A program made the position numbers and the translations under genes. A DNA stretch of 64,000 bases from positions 23,128,501 to 23,192,500 of the forward strand of contig CM072861.1 of the NCBI GenBank assembly GCA_036937835.1. The letters run 5' to 3'. This DNA comes from Pampus argenteus. Lineage: Eukaryota > Chordata > Actinopteri > Scombriformes > Stromateidae. Positions within the stretch are counted from its first letter, which is position 1; each line of letters starts with the position of its first letter. Under the pieces are notes generated by a model, which was given only the letters and a program-made list of their open reading frames with translations, did not search any database and had not been told where the DNA came from. Positions 46,508 through 57,354 of the stretch are shown piece by piece.

Positions 46508-48700
46508 TTTAAAGGTGGTCTTAATGGCTGAACTGTTTACACTTACTTTGGGAAGGGATATTGAAATTTGGCTGGGGATGCAGCAACAACAGCAGCAGCA
46601 GCCAGAATAAGCTGTAACAGAGTAACGTTACAAGCAAATACCTGGAGAAAGAGAGAAAACAGGGATGCCCAAGTAGCAGTAATGATATGGACACACTACT
46701 GCTTGACAATGTGACAACACCTGTGACTATTAAGGGCTCCGTTGTCATGTGTGAATCTGTCAAATGTTGAATTTTTTTTTTTTTTTGCGTCAAATTTTTA
46801 TTGTTTTCTCACATGATTTCATTTCTCTGTATGTGTAGTTTTTAATGAAGCAGATCTGCGTCACTACTCTGCCTTATGTCACAGATAAATTGGAATTTTA
46901 CCGAACACTTTTCTTACAATGTTGTCTCAATGTCAGATATTTACAATTATGATATAGACACGATTATGTTTACCATTAGGCTCAGATATAACAAATGCTT
47001 TCTTTTTTTATAGTCTCTACTGCTAGAAATGAACACTGAGCTACTGCCTTTATGAGAAAGTTATTATACGCCGACCTGATAGTTTTTGATATGGGAGATC
47101 AATCACTGAACAAGTTTAACACGCCATAAGCTAACAACATTGTGAATGTTACATCTACTGCAATAGAAGTAGTCATTTATGATATAATCAGACAGTGGAG
47201 GTCATCATTATTGATACTTGTTTGTACTCTCGAGTCCCAGTAAGAGTGACTGTACTTTCCATACTCACTGTATTAACAATATTGTGCACTCATGGATTTT
47301 TGTGGAGGCATATTAAATTTTGGCGTGGGTACCAAGGCATTATGTTGATAGATAATTGACTTCATTAGCTCAGTGAAATAAACAAGATATTTGATAACAA
47401 TGATTGTCTGTTGGTGCTTTCACATTGTAGTAAAACCTGTCAAGATGCAAACAAGCAGAAGACATGAGTAGTATATCAATATGTTGGTTTTACTTAAAGG
47501 TTTTCTCACTTCATGTTTCCTGTTATTTGACGTTTCATGGTTCTCTGACCAGTCGGCTCTGCTTCTTGTCTTTTCTTTGACCGGTTGTGACTCTGAAGAA
47601 TGTAATTGTTGTATTTCAGGCTTTCTTCAACCATCGTGGTGACTGGTCATTAACACACGGCTCTCTTTCAACACCCTTGTGTTTCCTGAACAGGTTTTCT
47701 AATCTAGATACTTTAAACTCGGTTACAGGCTCGTCTGATGTTGAACTTTATATATCAGTCAAGATGAAAAAAATGTCTGATCATGGATTTAAAATATCGA
47801 AACACAAGCAAACAAGGATAACGATAGCAACTCACAAAATTGATCTTTACAATAAACATTTAATGCAAAACACTAATCAGTTGTATTAGAAATCTCACTC
47901 ACCTTTTATTCAGATTATCCTACTCTGTGATGATTTCAAATTCTGAAGTAACTCAGCTGCAAAAAGGAAAATACTAAAATAAAGATAATTCGACAGGTAC
48001 GACGTGTGATACAGGAGTATATTATGTTGTTACTGTTTATTACACATTGACTCATTGTTTTGTTTCTGTCCTGATGTCTGATGTTTCATATTCACTAAAG
48101 TGTATTTTTGAATAATTTATCTTTCTGATTCTATTGATTTGTCGGATAAGTTTAAACTATAAATGTGTTTTAACCTCCAAACCTGATGGGTGATTAATCC
48201 AAATATACTGAATGTTTTAAAAGCCACATCTGGAAGGATCAACTATGAGATCCAGGCTTAGTTGTGGTCATTCATATATTCATATAAATATCTAAATAAT
48301 CTTGAAACATCATTCACATTATTGACAACAAACCTTTGTCAAGCAGATATGAAATTATAAACTCAGCAGCAGTAGAAACAGATCACATCCATCAAACAAC
48401 TTTTCATTGATTTTCAAACATTATTTTCTCTAATGGAGCATTTTCCATCACTTTATGTATAAAAAGTGTCATTAAGACAATAACAGAAAACAATTAGGCA
48501 CCATAGTGAAATAAAGATAACATAAAGGACATGAATCCACTTTAAATTTGATGATAAAGTCAACATGGTAACAGGACAAGGGGTAATAAATAATAATAAA
48601 ATATAAATAAATATAATATAATAAAATTCTTGGAGCATACTGACTGTATGTGCACATTTATTATTATGAGTAAGTTAGATGTATCTAAGCAGCATTAGAA
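46392..48700. other. smad5 3' UTR and intergenic DNA
   Basis: No coding exon seen. Poly-T tracts lie at 46427-46439 and 46475-46501. AATAAA at 47377-47382 is one candidate smad5 poly(A) signal, and there are others further right. The sequence is AT-rich towards 48600. Confidence 0.5.
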
Positions 48701-48718
48701 CCAGCCTGACGGCTTCCT

Positions 48719-48770
48719 ATTGGTCCACGTTGATGCTTACCGTAAACCTTCTAAAACGTGGGCGACCAAT
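48719..48770. promoter_or_regulatory. ERSE-II ER-stress element and a related site upstream of syvn1
   Basis: ATTGGTCCACG at 48719-48729 is an exact match to the ERSE-II consensus ATTGG-N-CCACG, which ATF6 and XBP1 recognise together with NF-Y. A second, inverted CGTGG-N4-CCAAT lies at 48757-48770. The probable syvn1 first exon is 200-450 bases downstream. Mammalian SYVN1 is induced by the unfolded protein response. Confidence 0.6.
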
Positions 48771-48939
48771 ACAATGATACACAAATACAACATATTTCCG
48801 AATATAGAAAATTGCTTTGTAAAACATATTAGATATTAGTAATGGCCGTATATTACTAAAGTATCTATTATAACAACTTTTTACACCAAACCAACTGACA
48901 GTTAAAAAAAAAATGCTGCGTGGAAATGCTCTTGCGTAA

Positions 48940-49160
48940 AATATTACCTTAAGAGCCGGAAGTGATGTGGCTCTTCAAATAGCAAGCCAAAGATAAACAC
49001 GTAGCCAGACGAGCAGGGGCGAAGATAAGAAGATATATTAGAGAGTGTCACTTTAAACGGTCCAAATGGAGTAGCTGGTAAAAATATAGAGATTTTAGCA
49101 CGTAAGGAAACACTCGTCAAACGCACCAAGGAGTGAGTCTTCCGCGGGCATCGAGTCGGT
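48940..49160 (+). promoter_or_regulatory. Candidate syvn1 promoter and untranslated first exon
   Basis: An ETS/GABP-type site, CCGGAAGTG (48956-48964), is followed by a plausible untranslated exon ending at a GTGAGT donor at about 49158. The intron would run to the CCACAG acceptor at 50830-50835. The exon limits are inferred, not seen directly. Confidence 0.4.
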
Positions 49161-50390
49161 GAGTTGACAGCTGTAGCGATAGCTAACACAAGCTAACACA
49201 AGCTAACTAACCTCATTAGCTAGCTGTCTCAATGCAGGGATCTCGTCTCTGGGTTATATATTTAGTTATTTAGTAGTATGTTGCTATTTTTATATGTCCA
49301 GTGGTAGCTTCGTGGAAAGCTGTCACAAGGTTATTCCCCTTTTTTAAATGAGAAACTTAATTTGAACACATTAGCTTTAAGGTAGCGAGCTAAGGGAGCT
49401 AAAAAAAAAAAGAGCTGCATCTTCACCAAGGAAGAAAGTGCGGGCGTTTACTCCGATTTTAAACGTGCATAATAAATGGGATAATTTATTATGTAGCTCA
49501 GGAGTCAGTGATGGAGTAGCTGCAGCAGTGAGAGTGTTCATAAGTGCATTTTTAGCATCTTAGCATCTCTGCAGGAGGGAATAAAGTCGAGCAAAAAACG
49601 GCCACATCTTGATTTTTTTTTTTAACGTGCATTTTTATCTAGAATATATTGCTCATTCTGTATAGATGCATTTTATTTATTATTGTGTGTGTGGTCTAAT
49701 AAATAATAGATAACCATGTGTATTGCAATGCTGTGCTTTTCATACATGAGTACAATAGTATATCTTTGACTCATTAAAAGGTGCTGAATCAGTGTGTTTG
49801 TTCATAAAGGCTCAAACTCAACACTTTGGATCAGATTAACAGCTCAGTGTGTTTTCTTGTCAGATCTTAGTCAAACAGGCCCAAAGGCTCTTTGTTAGCA
49901 AACCAGTGTGAGAACAAGTGTGGATAATGTTTAACCCTGCAGGAAACACTTTACACTGGTATTTATCTGAAACACAAGGCAACATGTTGACTCCCACCAA
50001 TGACCTCAAATTGAGTCAGAATTACATCAGTCTGTGTCGTCTGACACACGGGGGACATTATACATAGATGTAGATGATGGCTGTAATCTCTGAAAGTACC
50101 AAATGATTAAAAAAAACAAAACAAAACCTGGCGTTTAGTGTCATATCCTTTCTCTTCACCTGGATTATAATCTGAGGTACAAATGACCCAATATAAAGGA
50201 TTATTCTAATAATGTTACAGTAACTGCTTTAGAAATGGCTGTATTCCTTAAAAAATACTGGTAATTGGCATCTGTGTGTGTGTGTGTGTGTATAATCTTG
50301 TACTCATATAATCCGGCTGAAATGTCTTTCAGTTCCTTAAAATGTTGGCTGTAAAACAAATGTGAAGGAGACGGACGCCGTCATGCCTGC

Positions 50391-50429
50391 AACAAACAGA
50401 TGTAATTATTATAATTACATCTGTTTGTT
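50391..50429. repeat. Perfect 19-base palindrome with 1-base spacer in syvn1 intron
   Basis: Arms 50391-50409 and 50411-50429 are exact reverse complements with a single T between them. The arm contains ACAAACAGATGTAATTA. It lies within the intron that separates the probable untranslated exon from the first coding exon. Confidence 0.97.
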
Positions 50430-50855
50430 AATAATTGTAATTATTAAATGATTAATTATCAAATGCCAATGTACCAGTTTTATCTACATACTTCAGGTGT
50501 TTTGTAACCTCCAGTAGGTTTGTGGGTTTGTGTGACACGGAGACAAAACAAAACTGGTTTATAATTTAACGCTTTGTGGTTTCAGTGAAGTGAGGTGGAT
50601 GGTTTGGTCATTTCCTGGCTGTTGAGCTTTATGTGGTATTTCCTGCCCCAGAAAAGCTTGCGTTCGTATGTAGATGCGTTTAAAATACACAGTAGAGAGA
50701 TATTTGACCTAAAGTGATCACTTTCCAGCACCGTGCGAGCCTTTTATTTGCATGTTGCTCTGCTTGATTTGTCAGCTTTCACATTCAACAACCTGTTTTT
50801 TTTTCTTCTCTGCTCCATCTGTTACCCCTCCACAGTATCTGTAGCCGAGTACATG

Positions 50856-53336
50856 ATGGTGCGAGCAGCCTTGGTGACCGCCACCAGCCTGGCGCTGACT
50901 GGGGCCGTCGTGGCACACGCTTACTTCCTCAAACACCAGTTCTACCCGACCGTGGTCTACCTCACCAAGAGCAGCCCCAGCATGGCGGTAAAATCTTTAG
51001 TTTGGTTTGAGTGATTTTAAATTTGTACTAATAATGAAATCTTCAAATTTCAAATCTGCTTTTCTCTTCTGCTTTTAGGTGTTGTACATTCAGGCCTTCG
51101 TGTTGGTGTTTCTGCTGGGAAAGTTCATGAGGAAGGTGTTTTTTGGGCAGCTAAGGGCAGCAGAAATGGAGGTATCTTCGGTTTTAATTTTTCACACTTA
51201 ATATATGACACACACAGCCTCAGGTGCATCTGATCATCCTTCTGTCGTCTCCCTCTACCATCAGCACCTCATCGAGCGCTCCTGGTACGCGGTGACTGAG
51301 ACGTGTCTGGCGTTCACCGTGTTCAGGGATGACTTCTCGCCCCGCTTCGTCGCCCTCTTCACACTTCTGCTCTTCCTTAAGTGCTTCCACTGGCTGGCCG
51401 AGGATCGGGTGGACTTTGTGAGTGATGACACATTTGTCCGCTGTATCCACGTACAGGATGTTATTATTAGACGTTGTTCAGCTGATTTTAATAATACAGG
51501 TTTCAAGATGCTGTGTGTAGTTTGTGTAGTGTTTTTTTTCATGCTTCTGTTAACATGTTTATTTCTATCAGATGGAACGAAGTCCGAACATATCCTGGGT
51601 TTTCCACTTCAGAGTCTTATGTAAGTACACGCTCTTATGTTTCACTTTTCTTTCTCTCACTATCTTCTCTCTCTCTTTTTTTCATTCATTTTTGAAAGCA
51701 AGTCTTCTGCTTAAATGAAACTGTATGCAAATCATAGTTTGTGCCTATGGGGCCAGGTGCCCCACAGCAGAGCGCCAGACTAATTCAGTCGTTCAGAGAA
51801 CATGACATATCCGTTTCTTATTTCAGCTCTCATGGCTCTGCTGGGTATTTTGGACTTTCTGTTCGTCAACCACGCCTGTCACAGCATCATCACCCGAGGA
51901 GCCTCGGTCCAGCTTGTTTTTGGATTTGAGGTTAGTCATACCTGAATAAAGCAAATTATACAAACAAAACAACAAAAGGCTTATTTGACACGTCTGTGGT
52001 CATTTCAGCAGCATGATTGCTCATTCTTTTTCGTTTTTGTGTAAAATGTCAATGTCACATTTTCCCTGCAATAGCTTCAAAATGTCTCTCGTTTGATAAA
52101 GGTTTTTTTTTTTTTTTATGTTCATGTGCATATTCAGTTGACCAAGGCCACAGAAATAACAAACTGACTGACCAGTGAAACATCAATCTGACTATTGTTT
52201 ATGTAACATTTTCAAGGCCACAGAAATAACAACTTAACAGTTTTGTCATGAGCACAAAGTCTGATTATGTAGACAACAGCGCCATCTACTTACTGGGAAC
52301 TATTTTGCATCCCTAATCTGCTTCACAACATTTTCCCACCTGTTTCATACTTGGTCTCGCTGTCTTCTAATCCTCTTGTTGTACCGCTGCAGTATGCCAT
52401 CCTGCTGACTATGGTGCTGACAACCTTCATCAAGTATGTCCTGCACACGATTGACCTGCAGAGTGAAAACCCCTGGGACAACAAAGCTGTCTACATGCTC
52501 TACACGGAGCTCTTCACAGGTGCTGAGCTCCAGCTGAAAATATAGAGCGCATAAATACCTGCTGTTTATGTAGCATATTCCAATAATGTTTGTTATTTTC
52601 ATTCCAGGTTTCATCAAAGTGCTCCTGTACATCGCCTTTATGACCATCATGATCAAGGTCCACACCTTCCCCCTGTTTGCCATCCGCCCCATGTACCTGG
52701 CCATGAGGTGAGCAGCGTCACCGCCTCTTTGTTCTGGTTCAACACGATTTGAACACTTCAGCTACTGTGTTTTCTGTCAAGGTCGACCAAATGTTAAAGA
52801 CGGTGTTTCATATTTCAAGCGATATTTTAGTATGTCATAAGATTGGATTCATATTTAAGGCATGTTTTGAGTTCTGTGTCGCTTCTCTTTCCTCTCAGGC
52901 AGTTTAAGAAAGCTGTAACAGATGCTATAATGTCTCGAAGAGCCATCCGCAACATGAATACACTGTGAGTAATCATAACAGTTTCCTGATTCCATTATTT
53001 AAACATCAATTTATTCATTTATTTTCTTGTCTATAAGCTCAGTTTTCAGGGCAGTATTCAGAGTAAACTGGTGCTATGCTTCATCTTCATTCTGTGTTAA
53101 TGTTGTGCTCAGATACCCTGATGCGACTCCTGAAGATCTGCAGGCCTCTGATAACGTCTGCATCATCTGCCGCGAGGAAATGGTCACAGGAGCCAAGAAA
53201 CTACCTTGTAATCACATTTTCCACTCCAGGTAAACACAAACAACTCAAAACTTCAACAAACAATATAAAGGTGACTTGATGTGTTTAGAAATCTTCTTGT
53301 AGTGTCTCAGCTAATGTCGTGTTACCTCCCCCCCCC

Positions 53337-53374
<38 letters not shown>

Positions 53375-55072
53375 CTGCCTGCGCTCCTGGTTCCAGAGGC
53401 AGCAGACCTGTCCCACCTGTCGCATGGACGTCCTCCGAGCATCTAATAATAACAACAACAATCAGACTCCGGCCCCAGCACAGGCCCCGCCCCCTGCTCC
53501 AGCAGCCCCCGCCAACGCTCCCGCAGCTCCACCTGCCAACGGTGAGCATAGAAACCAGCGCACACGAACACAACCATCATGTTCTTGCTTCTATCAGCAC
53601 TACAAAAAGAGCAATTTGAAAAGATAGAGGGACATTTTCAGTTGTGAGAAACTAGAATCCAAAAGCAAACATGTAGTTTGAGCCTTTTCTGCTGTTGGTA
53701 ACAATCTGTGTTTTGCTCCGTCTCCTGTCCAGTGGCTCCAGGCATGTTACCTGGCTTTCCACCTGGCATTTTCCCCTTCTGGGGTCCTTTTCCCGCAGTG
53801 CCTCCTCCTCCTGCTGCAGCAGGCGCAGCTCCTGGTGCTGCTGATGCTCCTCACAGCAGCACAGAGTCTGCGCAGGCAGCTGGTAAGGATACTTCAATTA
53901 AACAGCCCGATGTTTTAGACGCCATCGTTCCAAAGGTGTCTGAAACAGACAGTTTTCTAAATCTAAGCGTTGTCGTCTCCTGTCCATCTGGGAGTGTTTA
54001 ACATGTATCCAGGCAGTTAAAGTGTTGTGTGTTTCCTCCCATCAGGTACCAGCCAGCCCACCTCGTCTACTGCCGACTCCGCTACAGCAGCTGCTGCTCC
54101 AGGGTCAACGATCCCAGGATTCCCCTTTTCCTTCCCTCCTCCACCCTTCCCTACTGCGCCATGGCTGCCCATGCCACCTCCTCCTCCCTTTGGTGAGCAT
54201 GAGCTGTATTTTTCTCACAGTTGTCTCTTGACAAAAGATTTACAACTTCAGTATCCATAAGTAGAAAGACGTGAGGGGGAAAAAGCAAAGTTATTATCCA
54301 GCCATCCTCCCCCATCTTGCATATCTCCTCTGCTCTCCTTCAGTGTCATCGATGCCTCCTCCTCCTCCGTCTCTGTCCCGTCTGTCAGAGGAGGAGCTGA
54401 GGGAGCTGGAGGCAGAGGGCCGGCGGGGCTTGGAGGCCAGACTTCAGTGTCTCCAAAACATCCACACCCTGCTGGACGCCGCCATGCTCAACATCCACCA
54501 CTACCTGAGCACCGTCGCCACACTCACGTAAATCACCCATCTTTAACAGACACGGTAACTCGGAGACATTGAAGATAAAATCTTTAAAATCGTTATTTTG
54601 TCTCTGCTGCTGTTTCCTCCACAGTCCTCCGCGAGCTGAGGGCAGTGCTGGAGAAGCCAGGGGGACAAACCACTCTGCTTCACCGCCCTCAGCTGGTAGC
54701 AGCACAGAGAGTCCCAGTGAGGAGAAGGACTCCACCTGTAAGTAACTGACGAGTCACATGAACTGAAACTAAAAAGAAAACTCAATTTTAGCAGCTGCAG
54801 ATATAACACTGTATTTCATAGTCATACTGTGACCGAAGATTAAATCAACAACTTTTTGAACTGCGATTCGATCATTTCTGTTTCCAGCTGATCAGGTGAG
54901 TGAAGCTACGGTCCTCTCTCAGCTCGCTGACTCCACTTCTGCCCCCTCGGACACTGACAGAAAAGAAATGATGGAGGAGGACGACGACGGAGAGCCGAGC
55001 GCCGCCGAGTTGAGGCGTCGGCGCCTTCGTAAACTAGAGACGTCGTCCTCGTCACCCCCTCCTGACAATTGA
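50856..55072 (+). CDS. syvn1: Synoviolin/HRD1, ER membrane E3 ubiquitin ligase, complete, 15 coding exons
   Basis: Ligase and retrotranslocation channel of ER-associated degradation, working with SEL1L, Derlins and p97. Exons: 50856-50987, 51079-51171, 51265-51417, 51572-51620, 51827-51930, 52393-52519, 52608-52707, 52899-52964, 53113-53229, 53375-53541, 53733-53882, 54046-54192, 54344-54527, 54625-54737, 54888-55072. They give 628 residues (human 617). The N-terminal half is a multi-pass membrane domain nearly identical to mammals (for example ENPWDNKAVYMLYTELFTGF). The RING-H2 finger starts at C291 (CIICREEM, CNHIFHSSC, CPTC). A low-complexity Pro/Ala-rich tail contains a short Asn run. The C terminus has EDDDGEPSAAELRRRRLRKL, matching the human tail. 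An ATG three bases upstream (50853) is also in frame. The second was chosen for its A at -3 and G at +4 and because it gives human-like numbering. Confidence 0.95.
53338..53374. repeat. AC microsatellite ending in a syvn1 splice acceptor
   Basis: About 17 AC units run directly into the CACAG acceptor of the exon that completes the RING finger (exon starts 53375). The only pyrimidine tract is a short CCTCCCCCCCCCT just upstream of the array. Confidence 0.95.
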
Positions 55073-57354
55073 TCCATGACTCGGACATATCGCTCTGGAC
55101 CAACAGGAACTCTGGACAATGGATAATCTGTCGTTAGGTGGCTGCTTCGGTTCCTCGTGGCTCTGGCCTTCCACAGACTCAGGTTTCTGACTGCGTCGAG
55201 TTGGACTTACGCTGCCGAGAGACGCAGTGATCTTCACCGCTTATCTGAACTGTTTTTTGTGCCAGAAAGCAATAGCACGATTTCTTTATCTCCCCACTAC
55301 AGAATGACTACTGCAGGTGTTTGTAAGTTGTATCAGGTAGAAAAAGGAAAGTTATTCCGTCAGCGTGACAGAGAGATGGTGTCTGGATTGGTTTTTGGTA
55401 GTTTTGCTGTCGTTGAAGTCCTTGCCTGCACTGTGATTTTTGTTAAATTCATCTGTCTCCAGTATAAAACGTGGTCACACATCAACGTCGTTACACAGAA
55501 CCGGGTCAGACCCGGTGGAATCAAATCAAGGGAGGTTAATCGGCTGCTTTGGCTTTTGCTTCATTTAGTTTTCCTTTAACATTCATCTCTTCTGTTTCTT
55601 GGTTTTCTCAACATGTTGCTACTGTGGATGTTGTAACATACTGACTTATCTGAATGTGTACATACTGTATAAAGAGTTTTAATAGATGATCTGTACATAA
55701 TGCAGAATAAACTGTTTGACTGAAAAGGCAGTGGCACAACACGTATAATGTTTTTATATACCTGACCTAAACATGACCAGAACTGTTGGTTACCCAACAA
55801 AGTGAAAAGGAAGGTTGTTGGCAAGTAAACATGTATGAAGATAGTACGAACTGTGTGGAAAGAAACACACTCAACATGTTTGTTGTGTTTCATTGAGAAA
55901 CACTGAATATAAACAAAGTAAACAAGGAAACTGCACAGAGCAGCTTGATGTTTGTTACAGGATCTAAACACTACTTGGTACTTGGTGTTGTTTGAGTGGA
56001 CTTTTAATGACTAAATGGTGAATTACAGGAGAAAACTACTAAATTAGGTTTTTTTTTTTCCTTGTAAAATACTGGATACTTTTCCTCTTATTTGATCATT
56101 TAAAATTTTTTATTTATTAACATTTTGATTATGTACACATTTATATTTTTACCTCTTGAGTCCTTTTTAAAAACTGCCTGAAAAGGGGAAAAAGTCCGTT
56201 TGGTTAAATTGGTCACAGCTTGTGACCACTGAGGCTGTAACCTGTGACGAAGGCTCATAAGCGAACAGTCACAAGCCAAACCGATGGAGTCACCACCTAC
56301 TGAAACAGTCAACAAGTAACAACAGATCAAACTGTACAGTGGAATGCAAACATGTGTCTGTGAGAAAGATCAAATCTTAAAACTTATGTCAAATTAGCAT
56401 CAAATTACTTGGTTCTTGCCAGGAGTAAATAGACTTTCAAAATAAATGCAAACATTATGTTGATCTGTCTCGAGGCAAGATGTGGGAATAACTTTAATCT
56501 GACTGGAAGGTTTAAAATATAATCTGAACCTTTTTGGCACTAATTAACTATTTATGGTTTGTAGTAAAAATCTACAGATCAAACCACTGAAATTATGCAG
56601 AGTTGCTGTATCGAGCTCTGCAGCCGCATGACTTCTGCCTAGCAACAGGGTCAACAAACTCATTTTCATGTTTTTATTGGCTTACTGTTTACACAGTAAA
56701 TGTCAGGTGAGTGACTCGCTGTGGTCTCGTTCCAGTAAAAGACATGAGAGCAGAAATAACATTTGAATTAAGATCAGACCCGTACCCGTAAAATAAGTTA
56801 CATTTACATTATTACAGTCAAAATTTAGCTCTGAAAAAAAATTAAAACGAAACAAGTGATGTAAAAACTCAAAACAAAACAAAGAAAACAACAAAAACAC
56901 AGTGCAGAGATGTGAATCCCTGCAGCGATGGACAGATATGTGCTCAGACGAGAGATAAGCTGCTGGGTTTATTTACCAGACGTGTTAAAAAGACGTTTTA
57001 GAAACGGCCTTTTTCTCTAATAACCAAATATTTGAGTGTTTCTTATACCTCCTCGGTACCAGAACTGTGAGCTTATGAACCTATTTATTCAATGAGAAAT
57101 GCTACCGAAGCTTTTTTTTTAAATAAACTGTGGCTAAATGTCAGCTTCACCTTAATAATATTTATCGGCTTATGTCTGGCACTGAGTTTGTTCCCTTTTC
57201 ATTTTAAATATAGTTTTCTCTGTTTAAAAAACTAGAAGGTGCATCTCTGCTGTTATTGTGAGGTTTTTAGTGCAAACAGCTGCTCGCAGAAAGAGCTACT
57301 ACTGGCTGGTTTGGCCTTGAGATCATCGAGGACGCCGCGACCCCGACCACTGGC
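55073..57354. other. Convergent 3' region between syvn1 and gpr137
   Basis: Contains the syvn1 3' UTR on the left and the gpr137 3' UTR on the right (minus strand; AATAAA on that strand at 57084-57089). The 140-codon open frame at 55157-55579 is UTR. It has no familiar motif and starts 85 bases after the syvn1 stop. No other gene seen. Confidence 0.6.
55706..55711 (+). terminator. Poly(A) signal of syvn1
   Basis: AATAAA about 630 bases after the syvn1 stop codon. It fits a moderate 3' UTR, and the sequence up to it has no other clear hexamer. Confidence 0.5.

Noticed and set aside
55157..55579. 140-codon plus-strand frame after syvn1
   Set aside because: It lies in the syvn1 3' UTR, has no domain and no codon pattern suggesting selection.
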